Positions 26,944 to 34,910 of a DNA stretch of 61,528 bases are shown piece by piece. The position numbers were made by a program, and so were the translations under genes. The notes below the pieces were generated by a model that made no database searches, had not been told where the DNA came from, and worked only from the letters and a program-made list of their open reading frames with translations. Every line of letters starts with the position of its first letter. Position 1 is the first letter of the stretch. Location of the stretch: positions 1 to 61,528 of the forward strand of contig JAQGOG010000182.1 in assembly GCA_028293765.1 (NCBI GenBank), written 5' to 3'. Origin of the DNA: Gammaproteobacteria bacterium (GTDB lineage Bacteria > Pseudomonadota > Gammaproteobacteria > Steroidobacterales > Steroidobacteraceae).

Positions 26944-26957
26944 TTGATATGCGTCAA
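26944..26957. promoter_or_regulatory. FNR/Anr/Dnr-like box
   Basis: The sequence ttgatatgcgtcaa matches the FNR-type consensus TTGAT-N4-ATCAA except for one base (GTCAA in the right half). It lies about 155 bp upstream of the formaldehyde dehydrogenase start, in a gene-free region, so it could respond to oxygen or nitric oxide. The target promoter is not certain. Confidence 0.45.
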
Positions 26958-27081
26958 CCGTTCTGTCAGCGGCTCGCACGGCGCCGCCTCGGTTTCGGCC
27001 GAGACGATTGCAAGGAGCGCCACGCCGCGCTTGATCCAAGCAACTATCAGACTTGCTCGACAAGCGCCATCCTTACGGGCT

Positions 27082-27237
27082 CTACCAACGCAGAACACGC
27101 GGTCCAATCAGAATCCCAACCAGGCCGGGGAAGAGAATACCCACCGCGTACCAACTCGCAACGAACGCCGCTGCGCTTTCGTTGCAGTGAATCGCGTACA
27201 CCCGCGTGGTCGAGCCGTTGCAAAGCTCGGGAGCTGG
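27082..27237 (-). pseudogene. 3' relic of an NrsF-type (DUF1109) anti-sigma factor gene
   Basis: The minus strand reads HCNESAAAFVASWYAVG then ILFPGLVGILIGPRVLRW before a TAG stop (27082-27084). This is the characteristic C-terminus of DUF1109/NrsF membrane anti-sigma factors (HCPE...F..WY.LG ... G.LLGPR.LRW). The frame is open back to about 27237, but no N-terminal part is present. I see a 3' fragment only. NrsF proteins normally hold an ECF sigma factor at the membrane. Confidence 0.5.
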
Positions 27238-27300
27238 GCGGGGATACCGCTACGCTTGAGCGTCGGATGTGGGCTCTTGGAGCATGGCTACGCCAAAATC
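27238..27300 (+). pseudogene. Possible DoxX-family N-terminal relic
   Basis: The plus strand reads AGIPLRLSVGCGLLEHGYAKI, the usual opening of DoxX membrane proteins (RL..G..F..HGY.K). After this the frame loses all resemblance. It abuts the NrsF relic on the opposite strand. DoxX and NrsF genes are often neighbours in sigF-type stress operons, which supports a decayed operon. The rest of 26790-27466 has no convincing gene. Confidence 0.3.
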
Positions 27301-27466
27301 GGAGCGCCACTGGGTCGCTGGCCCGGATATTCCATGCGACCGATTGCTCGTATGTTGTATCGCTGGGCGCGCGAAAGACCGACGATGAATGGCCCCTCAC
27401 GGCGGGCCGACCGCTGGGACGCGGAGCGACCGATCCGAATTGACGATCGGTCGCTCCGAGCGCCGC

Positions 27467-27946
27467 TTACTGTTTGTCGAACACCATGACACTCTCGGAC
27501 TTCTCACCGTCCGCCGTGGTTATGTTCGATTTAGAGGTCATTGTCTTGCCGTCTTTTGACACCGTACGGCTGGTGGTGCCGACCGTCTTGCTCCCCTTCT
27601 TCAGGGTGAACTTCGCCGTGTTGCTGTCCACCTGCTTGCCCGAGAGGCTGTCGTAATCAGGGTTACCCTTCACCGGGAAATCCTTGCCGTCGAGCAGATA
27701 GGTGGTGTGACTCGTCACCTCTTTACCGTCGGCACCCACCGTCTTCATGACGAGAGTGATGCTCGGCCCGGACTGCGAGTACGTTCTCGTCTGACTCTTG
27801 AGCGCCGGGCCGGACGTGAACGTCGATTTCGGAACGTCGAGCTGCCAGGTGCCGACCACTGGATCGGGAACAGGCGCTGCGGCGAATGCGACGCCGGCGG
27901 CTGTTGCCACGATTGCAAGGACTGCACGTACAAGTAGCTTTCTCAT
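27467..27946 (-). CDS. Secreted hypothetical protein, lipocalin-like
   Basis: Precursor of 159 residues with a Sec signal (about 1-23, ending AFAA). The mature part is beta-rich with a lipocalin-like opening (DPVVGTWQLDVPKSTF) and repeated strands rich in Lys, Ser and Thr. Such proteins are common in soil proteobacteria and acidobacteria without assigned function. The ATG follows GGGAGG with 5-nt spacing. Upstream lie two strong hairpins and then a small membrane protein gene on the same strand. Confidence 0.8.
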   Translation of the reverse strand: MRKLLVRAVLAIVATAAGVAFAAAPVPDPVVGTWQLDVPKSTFTSGPALKSQTRTYSQSGPSITLVMKTVGADGKEVTSHTTYLLDGKDFPVKGNPDYDSLSGKQVDSNTAKFTLKKGSKTVGTTSRTVSKDGKTMTSKSNITTADGEKSESVMVFDKQ

Positions 27947-28011
27947 GTTCGCCTCCCGTCATTTGTTGATATTTCTGACCGTACATTCACGATCTTCGAG
28001 TGGGCACGGCG

Positions 28012-28041
28012 TGCGCAAGCATGCGCGCACATGCTTGCGCA
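28012..28041. other. Perfect 12-bp inverted repeat, 6-nt loop
   Basis: Arms tgcgcaagcatg (28012-28023) and catgcttgcgca (28030-28041) with loop cgcgca. It sits 65 bp upstream of the lipocalin-like gene start. No T-run follows. It could be a 5' leader hairpin, an operator or a recombination site. Confidence 0.6.
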
Positions 28042-28198
28042 GACAAGGTACATGCGATCTCGGATGTGCCCCTCTGGTGCATTCGACACGGCCGGCCAGT
28101 GGTGCTTGCGCTGCTCGAGGTCGAACACCATCTCTTCGTCGCCGGTACCAGACTCGGCGTGTCATTCACCTGAATGGGAGTTAGTCAGGCGACAATCA

Positions 28199-28223
28199 GC
28201 TTATGTTGCTTCGCAACATAAGC
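28199..28223. other. Perfect 11-bp inverted repeat, 3-nt loop
   Basis: Arms gcttatgttgc (28199-28209) and gcaacataagc (28213-28223) around ttc. The arms are more AT-rich than the surroundings and no T-run follows. It looks more like a mobile-element end or a recombinase target than a terminator. I see no transposase or integrase gene next to it. It lies in the 406-bp gap 27947-28352, which has no convincing gene. Confidence 0.55.
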
Positions 28224-28352
28224 CTTGGCACAAGGGGAAGCTCCTGGGCTACGAGGAGGCGCCTTCCGAAACTGAAAGGTACCCGGGCGAAGTTGCTGAG
28301 TTGCGGCGACCCAGCTCACGCGCGGCATGCCTGCGAACGCGAACGCTTGCGA

Positions 28353-28667
28353 TTAACCGCCGGGCGGCCCCGAGGCCGGGCGCGCGTCGCTGCGCGACCC
28401 GGTCGACTGCATCACGCTGTCAGGCCCGTGTGTCAGTCCCAGCTGCTGTACCGCTGAACGGATCTCGTCCAGCTTTTGCTGTATGGAGTCGTTGGACGCG
28501 CTGTTTTTGTAGCCCATGAGTATCAACTTCACAGAGACCAAAAACACCCCCGCCTCGAGGAGCAGGTCGTGAGTGATACCCTTGGTAAAGAGCGCGATCA
28601 GGAAAAGGGCGAGGGTAAATAGGATCACGAGAAGTGACCATGGATCAAAACGGTTCCTTGCGTTCAT
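28353..28667 (-). CDS. Small two-helix membrane protein of unknown function
   Basis: Protein of 104 residues. Two hydrophobic helices (about 10-28 and 34-52) are followed by a charged segment with coiled-coil potential (SIQQKLDEIRSAVQQLG) and a Gly/Pro-rich disordered tail. The ATG at 28667 has a strong GGGGAGAGG upstream. No family recognised. It may anchor an oligomeric complex; nothing nearby indicates which. Confidence 0.7.
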   Translation of the reverse strand: MNARNRFDPWSLLVILFTLALFLIALFTKGITHDLLLEAGVFLVSVKLILMGYKNSASNDSIQQKLDEIRSAVQQLGLTHGPDSVMQSTGSRSDARPASGPPGG

Positions 28668-28748
28668 TCTGCCTCTCCCCTGCGTTTTGAGCGGCGAGTC
28701 AGTAGACCTCACCGGCGCCTACGCTGATGAGGGTGGAGCCCGACTCGG

Positions 28749-29462
28749 TCACCGCTTCTTCATCACGATCAGGAAGTGATCGCCTATCCCGCGCACCAAC
28801 GGCCAACTCGATACTCGCCGGTCCAGACGCCACAACCAGTCGTGCAAGCGCGGGTGTCTGTCTCGCACCCACGTCAGATATGGCGGGGGTGCAAACACAC
28901 ACAGGCCGCGAAAATGCTCGAGCGTAAAGTTCTGTTTGAATGCACCATAGAACTCCCGGGGTCCGTAATAGCGCGTCCAGATGGTGTGCTTGTTCATGCC
29001 CACGGCCACTGTCTTGCGGGCAAAGCGCATTTTCACCCGTGCCCAGCGTCCCCGGCGCAGGTAGTGCGCTATCTCCCACGGACACAGGCGCCCGATGACG
29101 GTGAATACGAGCGTGCCGCCGGGCTTCAGCAAGCGCGCGCATTCACGCGACACCTCCTTAAGATCCGGAACACAATTCAGCGGGCCGAGGTTCGAATACG
29201 CGCCGTCATATGTAGCGTCGCCGTCTAGATTGCCGAGTTCCTGCGCGCCTAACGCGATCGCCCGCACGCGACCCGTGAGATGCTCGCGCTCGGCACGGTC
29301 ACTCGTCCGCTGCACCATCTGAGGCGACCAGTCGATCGCCGTGACGTTGTGCCCGAGTCGTCCCATCCGAGCGGCGTCCAGGCCGGTCCCGCAGCCGACA
29401 TCGATCAGGCGGCTGCCCGCGGGAAACGTGGCATCCAGAAAGCGCCACATTTCCGCACGCAT
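28749..29462 (-). CDS. Class I SAM-dependent methyltransferase, N-terminus unclear
   Basis: Methyltransferase of at least 237 residues: motif I VGCGTGLDAA (22-31), an acidic residue in AIDWSPQM, and motif YSNLGPLNC. The C-terminus WPLVRGIGDHFLIVMKKR recurs as a relic at 21039-21098. The ATG at 29462 is the first canonical start, but in-frame codons just upstream encode FDSVAADYDGPRG, the conserved FD..A..YD opening of these enzymes, with no ATG, GTG or TTG before the preceding TGA. A CTG at 29597 with AAGGG 7 nt upstream could be the true start (about 282 residues). Divergent from the HprK-like kinase gene. Confidence 0.88.
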   Translation of the reverse strand: MRAEMWRFLDATFPAGSRLIDVGCGTGLDAARMGRLGHNVTAIDWSPQMVQRTSDRAEREHLTGRVRAIALGAQELGNLDGDATYDGAYSNLGPLNCVPDLKEVSRECARLLKPGGTLVFTVIGRLCPWEIAHYLRRGRWARVKMRFARKTVAVGMNKHTIWTRYYGPREFYGAFKQNFTLEHFRGLCVFAPPPYLTWVRDRHPRLHDWLWRLDRRVSSWPLVRGIGDHFLIVMKKR

Positions 29463-29649
29463 GTCTTGAATCAGGGCGTTGTTCCCACGCGGGCCGTCGT
29501 AGTCGGCCGCGACGCTGTCAAAAGCGTCCTGCGTGTCGCGTAGTTGCGGCAGGGGGGGCGCTACGGGCGCGGGATCCGAGGTGTGTGAAGTCTTCAGCGT
29601 AAAACCCTTGGCTCAATGAGGTCAGGTTGAGCTTTATCGGCTCGGGTGC

Positions 29650-30717
29650 ATGTCGTATGTTGGCGGCCCCGGCATCGAGCTCGAAGGCATGACTCGCCAG
29701 AACGATAGTATACCGCCCGATCTTTTCGCCGACCCTTTTTGGGAACATGCATCGCAGCCGCGCGAACGCCTGCAATTACTGGGCGCCCGTTTCGAGTTCG
29801 AGAGCAACAGCCGTGAGCTGCTCAGTCTGGTGGAAGCGGCGTACGCAGGCCTGCCGCGCCATCGGCTATCGGGCGCGCCGCCACGCTTGCGGGTCAGGCT
29901 TCTGCTGACACTCGGCGGCAAGGCGCGCAAGCGCTCCGAGCCGCCACCGCTCGGGATGTTCTCGGGCGCAGGCTTCCTGGGCGGCACTACGGAAGCGTCG
30001 AACTTCGTCGTCCTGTCCCCCAGTCAGCGCTCCGCCCTGGTGGCGGTATCGCCGGCCATGTTGCGATTTCCGTACCACGCTCGCTACGAGCTACTCGAAT
30101 TCGCCGTGTTTACGCTCGCCGCGCGTTCCCAGGGACTGGTCCCTCTGCACGGCGCGTGCGTCGGCCTGGGCGGGCGCGGCGCGCTGCTGATGGGCGCAAG
30201 CGGTTCTGGAAAGTCGACGGCGGCACTCCATTGCCTCCTGGAGGGCTTCGATTTCGTATCGGAGGACAGTGTCTTTGTCACACCGGATACGCTGCTGGCG
30301 ACGGGCGTCGCGAACTTCCTTCATGTCTGCTCCGATTCATTGGGCTTGCTGGCACGCGCGCGCGACCGCGAGACCATTCGGAAATCACCCATCATCCAGC
30401 GCCGCAGCGGCGTCCGAAAATACGAGGTTGACCTGCGGCGAGGGGGGTACCGACTCGCGGTTGCTCCTCCAAGGCTCACCGCGGTTGTATTCCTTTCGGC
30501 ACAAAGTGCCGGCGTGCGCCCGCTGCTGACCGCGCTGCCGAAGGCCGGCCTGCGCGCGAAATTGGCCGCCCTGCAACCTTACGCAGCAAATCAGCCGGAA
30601 TGGACGACGTTCACAAAGAATGCGGCCCGGCTCGAAGCGTTCGAGTTGCGGCGTGGCAGCCATCCGCGTGAGACGGTCGAGGCGCTGCGAGAGCTGCTCG
30701 GTTCTCGGACCCGTTAG
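29650..30717 (+). CDS. HprK-related serine kinase-like protein
   Basis: Protein of 355 residues whose C-terminal half resembles the HPr kinase/phosphorylase domain: LHGACVGLGGRGALLMGASGSG, of which GASGSGKST (182-190) is the P-loop, followed by FDFVSEDSVFV with an acidic Walker-B-like pair. The N-terminal 150 residues are unlike true HprK. HprK-related kinases occur in exosortase-type and lasso-peptide loci, where some phosphorylate peptide or sugar substrates; no HPr is encoded nearby. ATG starts at 29650 or 29689, neither with a strong ribosome-binding site. It lies 22 nt before the glycosyltransferase gene, so they are probably co-transcribed. Confidence 0.82.
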   Translation: MSYVGGPGIELEGMTRQNDSIPPDLFADPFWEHASQPRERLQLLGARFEFESNSRELLSLVEAAYAGLPRHRLSGAPPRLRVRLLLTLGGKARKRSEPPPLGMFSGAGFLGGTTEASNFVVLSPSQRSALVAVSPAMLRFPYHARYELLEFAVFTLAARSQGLVPLHGACVGLGGRGALLMGASGSGKSTAALHCLLEGFDFVSEDSVFVTPDTLLATGVANFLHVCSDSLGLLARARDRETIRKSPIIQRRSGVRKYEVDLRRGGYRLAVAPPRLTAVVFLSAQSAGVRPLLTALPKAGLRAKLAALQPYAANQPEWTTFTKNAARLEAFELRRGSHPRETVEALRELLGSRTR

Positions 30718-30739
30718 GCGTCAAGCAGAGAACATCAGC

Positions 30740-31837
30740 ATGCGCATCGCTTTGATAGTGCCAGGCGGCGTCGACCGGTCGGGAGAGTATCGGGTCGTTC
30801 CCGTGCTCCTGACGTTGATTGGACGGCTGTCACTCCATAACGAGGTGCACGTCATCGCCCTGAGGCAGGAGACTGAGCCTGGCGAATGGGAATTGGCGGG
30901 TGCGCGCATCCACAACATCGGCTCGCGGCACATGCGCTTGCGAGCCTTGACGCTGCTGCGGTCTCTGCATCGGCAGAAACCATTCGATGTAGTGCAGGCG
31001 ATCTGGTCCGGAACCTGCGGGCTCGTTGCGGTGACCGCGGGAAAGCTCCTGGGCATTCCCAGCCTCGTTCATGTCGCGGGCGGTGAGCTCGTCGCTCTCC
31101 ATGAAATTGGCTATGGCGGCAGGCTGACGTGGCGTGGGCGCCTGCGAGAAGCACTACTTCTGCGGGGGGCATCCGCCATCACGGCCGCGAGCGCTCCCCT
31201 CGTCGAATCGTTGTCGGAACTGGGCTTCGTGGCACAACGCTTGCCGCTCGGCGTCGATCTCGAAACATGGCCGCCCCGCGATCCCGTGCGCCGCGAAGCC
31301 GGCAGGACGGCAAGGTTGATTCACGTTGCGAGCCTAAACCGGGTGAAAGATCAACCGACACTGCTGCGAGCCCTCGCAGCACTCGACAAATCGGGGACGG
31401 CCTTCGAGCTGGATATCGCCGGCGAGGATGTCCTGCACGGTGAGATTCAGGCGCTCGCGGGTCGCTTGGGACTGTCGAACAGAATCCGGTTTCGCGGCTT
31501 CCTGACACAGCGGCAGCTGCGTCCCGTCGTAGAGGCAGCCGACCTCATGATCGTCTCATCGTGCCATGAGGCCGGGCCGCTGGCCATTCTGGAGGCTGCG
31601 GTCGCGGGCGTGCCAACGGTCGGCACTGCGGTGGGTCACATAGCCGAATGGGCTCCTTACGCCGCGCTGGCCGTTCCGGTAGGCGATTCGGTGGGCCTCG
31701 CGGGAGCGATAGGTCAGGTTCTCAACAATGAAGATTTGCGCCTGCGCCTCGCTCAGGAGGCGCTGAACCGAGCCACGTCCGAGGACGCCGGCTACACTGC
31801 GAGACGTTTTGTAGAGTTATATGAGAGCTTGACGTGA
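30740..31837 (+). CDS. Glycosyltransferase family 4 protein
   Basis: GT-B glycosyltransferase of 365 residues, distinct from the one at 12019. The donor domain opens with HVASLNRVKDQPTLL and contains the EX7E-like segment CHEAGPLAILEAAVAG (about 275-290). The start at 30740 (MRIALIVPGG) fits the family; the longer frame upstream shadows the kinase gene. It converges with the nucleotidyltransferase gene across 63 bp. Context suggests that kinase and glycosyltransferase act on the same molecule. Confidence 0.9.
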   Translation: MRIALIVPGGVDRSGEYRVVPVLLTLIGRLSLHNEVHVIALRQETEPGEWELAGARIHNIGSRHMRLRALTLLRSLHRQKPFDVVQAIWSGTCGLVAVTAGKLLGIPSLVHVAGGELVALHEIGYGGRLTWRGRLREALLLRGASAITAASAPLVESLSELGFVAQRLPLGVDLETWPPRDPVRREAGRTARLIHVASLNRVKDQPTLLRALAALDKSGTAFELDIAGEDVLHGEIQALAGRLGLSNRIRFRGFLTQRQLRPVVEAADLMIVSSCHEAGPLAILEAAVAGVPTVGTAVGHIAEWAPYAALAVPVGDSVGLAGAIGQVLNNEDLRLRLAQEALNRATSEDAGYTARRFVELYESLT

Positions 31838-31900
31838 AGCGCGACGGGCGCCCGACAGTGTGCCCTGCCGCGGTTTGTGGTTAGGGTCGCTCTCACTGCC

Positions 31901-33124
31901 CTACGCCAGAGCTGCGCGCATGACATACATCGTTGCCGGCCGAGTCGGTCGCGAAATGATCCAACGCATGATGCGTGCCCTTTGCGGTAGGTGATCCCAC
32001 TTGTTTTGAGTTGCCCACGCACCGCTGTCCGCGTCCCCTTTGCGAATTCTCAGTGTCTCTGCGCTGGGCCGCACCCGGCCAGCGATATATTCCAACCTCT
32101 CGATGATCGATTGCGACCATTCGATTCCCGGCAACGCTTTCACCCAGATGCTCGAAAGAGAGACATCGGTGAGGCTCTGGCGCTCGGTGACGCGCCGAAG
32201 TGACGACGGACACCCGCGCGTGAGAGCGGTGAGGACTGCGGACGGAATGGCGCCAGGGTAATAGCGAGTCACCAGCCGCAGTGGCGGCAGCGCCCACCAG
32301 GGACCGCAGGCCCCGGTACCCTGCCGCAGGACTTCGTTCCAATCTTCCCCGCTCATGCGCTCAGCTAGCAGAGCGAGATCATGCAGTTGAAGCATGCGCA
32401 GGGTCCGGACGACCATCGCGCCAGCCGCGTGCTGGATCAAGTGCAGCATGAGCGCGGCATGGGACGGATAGGCGTTCAGGCCGGGATGGGGCTGTGTAAG
32501 AAAGACCAGGTCCGAGATGTCCGTCATGCGTACAGGCAGCTTCTCGCAGATCTGCCAGTGCAGTTCGATCTTGATGTTATTGCCGGGCTGCTCACCCAGC
32601 CCCCCCGATTCGGCGGAATCGTTGGGCGTGAATACGCGGTTCTTCCAGAACGTCACAGTCTCGCGATAGCCCAGCCCCTCGAGCAGACGTGTTGCTGACG
32701 CAAGATCGGATCCACGTACCAGGAGATCCAAATCGGCCATTGGCCGTTCACCCGGCGCATACAGGCCGCTCGTGTGCAGCGCTGCTCCTTTCAGCGGGAT
32801 TATCGCAAGACCCGCTTCCCGCGCGCGGCTATGGATGAGTTGCTGGAGGGCCTCGATCCGCCGGTGACGGCTCGTGGTATTCGCTCTCTGCTCCGCGAGA
32901 AACGTCGCCCAATCCGCAGCACCCTGCCAGCGCAGCGAAACCGCCAGCAGCGGTGCGATACCATGGATCGCCGCCGCGGCCCGCGCGGCGCGCCACTCGA
33001 ATTCAGACCAATCCGGCGTTGTGCCGGAAGCGCGCGCGACCTCGCCGGCCAGCGCCTCCGTCGTCTTGCGCAAAGCGTCCTGCACGACGTCAGGTCGTGG
33101 AGTCCCCTTTCGATCGCTCTTCAT
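31901..33124 (-). CDS. Nucleotidyltransferase family protein (NTP_transf_5)
   Basis: Protein of 407 residues of the uncharacterised nucleotidyltransferase family PF14907. The signature is intact: IIPLKGAAL (108-116) and the metal-binding Asp131-x-Asp133 in PMADLDLLV, then an LLEGLGY helix. Family members turn up in exosortase-type, capsule-like and lasso-peptide loci, where a relative extends phosphates on a peptide. The ATG overlaps the B12 radical SAM stop as ATGA (33121-33124), so both are one operon. Paired here with an HprK-related kinase gene on the opposite strand. Confidence 0.88.
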   Translation of the reverse strand: MKSDRKGTPRPDVVQDALRKTTEALAGEVARASGTTPDWSEFEWRAARAAAAIHGIAPLLAVSLRWQGAADWATFLAEQRANTTSRHRRIEALQQLIHSRAREAGLAIIPLKGAALHTSGLYAPGERPMADLDLLVRGSDLASATRLLEGLGYRETVTFWKNRVFTPNDSAESGGLGEQPGNNIKIELHWQICEKLPVRMTDISDLVFLTQPHPGLNAYPSHAALMLHLIQHAAGAMVVRTLRMLQLHDLALLAERMSGEDWNEVLRQGTGACGPWWALPPLRLVTRYYPGAIPSAVLTALTRGCPSSLRRVTERQSLTDVSLSSIWVKALPGIEWSQSIIERLEYIAGRVRPSAETLRIRKGDADSGAWATQNKWDHLPQRARIMRWIISRPTRPATMYVMRAALA

Positions 33125-34581
33125 CCCGCCGCCGCCGCCGCGCTGACCGGCGAACGATATTGAAGCTCACGCGATAGCAGTTCGCTCCATCGAAAATCCA
33201 ACACGCGACGCGCCCGCAAGTACTCGCCGCTGTCCCGCTCCGCCGCAGGCTGCTCGAGCGTCACCTGGGCGTGCAGGATGTTGCGGATGGCGCGGTAGAA
33301 CTCGGAGTTGTAAGTACCCTGGAACATCATGTCCAGGTCGTCGCTCTCCTGCCAGTGAGTCTTGCCCCGCATCCGTTCCCTGACGAGGTCGTAGAACTTG
33401 GTGCCCGGCAGGGGATACGACACACTGACTCCCACGTCGTCGGGCCGCGCGGCTTCGACAAGCTGGCGCGTGGCGATGATGTCCGCCAGATCCTCGCCGA
33501 GATAGCCGAGCTGAATGAAAAAGCCCACGCGGATGCCGACAGCCTGTAGCCGGGCCCGGGCCGTCAGAATCTCCGTCACGGTGGTGCCCTTGTTCATGGC
33601 ATCCAACACCCGCTGACTGCCGCTCTCGGCGCCGATCCACGCTTCCTGGCAGCCGGCGTCCCGCAGCGCTTGCGCCATGCGCTCGCTCATGAGATCGGCG
33701 CGTGTCTGAATCGTGAAGGGTATCGGGCCGCCGGCCGCCTGGATGGCCTGCGCGAAATCCGTCACCCAGTCGACCCGGAAGCCGAAGATATCGTCCGCGA
33801 ACCAAACGTGATCTGGCGCGTATGTCTGTTTGAGATGAATCATTTCCGTCGCAACATCGGCGGCGCCGCGTTGCAGGTACTGATTCCCCCAGATGGGCTT
33901 TGCGCACCAGGCGCAGCGGAACGAGCATCCTTTCGAGGCTGCCATGTTGAGGCTGAAGTAGCCATGAGCCTTGCGCCACACTGAGCGGTAGCTGTCGATA
34001 TCCACCAGGTCCCATGCTGCGAGAGCCGAACGTTGGGACGCACGCGCGGGTCCCGCTGCGCGACTCACCGTCATCTTGCCGCCGACGAGCGCGGCGACAC
34101 CAGTTACTCCGCCGAGAAGCCGATCCGCTTCCAGATCGGGAGTGGAGTCGAGGCGCGGCACCAGTTGCAGCAGGGCGTCGATGCCCTCACCAGTCAGAAC
34201 CGTATCGGCCCCCGCGCGCAGGTACGGCTCCGGGGCATCTGTGGCATCCGAACCGGCCGCTATCACTCGCGCGCCATAGCGTTGCGCGGTGGCGATCATC
34301 TCGCAGCATGCGCGGCGCATCTTGCCCAGGCACATCTTGCTCAGAAAGTTGAAATTGTCCTCGTAGAACAGCACCAGCTGCGGCTCGACGGCCCGTAAAA
34401 GGCGATCGTACTCATGAGTGCCCTCCGCGAGCATGGCGTCGAACAGCGCCACGCGGTGTCCTGCCTGTCGCAGCTGCGCGGCGATCTGCAGAGTGGCGAG
34501 CGGCGGATAGGGCTTGGCACGCTCCAGTTGCTTGTGATCGAAGCGCAGAAAATAGGAGTGACATACCAGAATAGAAAGCAT
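33121..34581 (-). CDS. B12-binding domain radical SAM protein
   Basis: Protein of 486 residues. The N-terminal cobalamin-binding-like domain (about 1-165) precedes the radical SAM cluster motif Cys219, Cys223, Cys226 (CSFRCAWC). The later segments WIGAESGSQRVLDAMNKG and YPLPGTKFYD are shared with HpnJ/BchE-like enzymes that act on carbon skeletons or methylate them. First gene of a two-gene operon with NTP_transf_5. A short GC inverted repeat (gccggc arms near 34600-34613) precedes it. Different from the B12 radical SAM protein at 10488. Confidence 0.9.
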   Translation of the reverse strand: MLSILVCHSYFLRFDHKQLERAKPYPPLATLQIAAQLRQAGHRVALFDAMLAEGTHEYDRLLRAVEPQLVLFYEDNFNFLSKMCLGKMRRACCEMIATAQRYGARVIAAGSDATDAPEPYLRAGADTVLTGEGIDALLQLVPRLDSTPDLEADRLLGGVTGVAALVGGKMTVSRAAGPARASQRSALAAWDLVDIDSYRSVWRKAHGYFSLNMAASKGCSFRCAWCAKPIWGNQYLQRGAADVATEMIHLKQTYAPDHVWFADDIFGFRVDWVTDFAQAIQAAGGPIPFTIQTRADLMSERMAQALRDAGCQEAWIGAESGSQRVLDAMNKGTTVTEILTARARLQAVGIRVGFFIQLGYLGEDLADIIATRQLVEAARPDDVGVSVSYPLPGTKFYDLVRERMRGKTHWQESDDLDMMFQGTYNSEFYRAIRNILHAQVTLEQPAAERDSGEYLRARRVLDFRWSELLSRELQYRSPVSAAAAAG

Positions 34582-34910
34582 TGTCCTTGAGCCCTTGTGC
34601 CGGCCTTCGCCGGCCTCTTCGAATCACAGTCCCACCGAGCTTTCGTCAGCCGCGGACCGTTGCCGCGGGTCCAAGGTAGTGCCTCGAATCGCACTCTCGC
34701 CCTACACGTAGGTTCGCTGCCCGCCCATTTCGGTTCAAAAGACGAGTCGAACGGGCAGATGAATTGCGCCGGTGCGCCAGGACCTCGACCGGCACCTTGC
34801 CGTTGGCACGAAAGTCAAGCGATCGAGGTGAATTGAATTCGCCGGGAACGGAAACCCGTTGCGCGGCGTGAGGCACTTACGGCAGGCCCCATTGCATTCG
34901 AGTGCGCCCG
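34582..34910. other. Divergent intergenic region
   Basis: About 330 bp between the B12 radical SAM gene and the heme lipoprotein gene. I see no gene. It should contain promoters for both directions. A gccggc-cttc-gccggc hairpin lies near 34599-34614. Confidence 0.4.

Noticed and set aside
26838..27443. 201-codon plus-strand frame in the gap after fdhA
   Set aside because: Arg/Ser-rich with no ribosome-binding site; relics of NrsF and DoxX in other frames explain the coding-like signal better.
29650..33124. Kinase plus nucleotidyltransferase considered as proof of a lasso-peptide cluster
   Set aside because: No precursor, RRE/PqqD-like protein, leader peptidase or asparagine-synthase-like cyclase is encoded in the window.
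34599..34640. TTCGAATC string considered as the T-arm of a tRNA
   Set aside because: No acceptor or anticodon stems can be folded around it.
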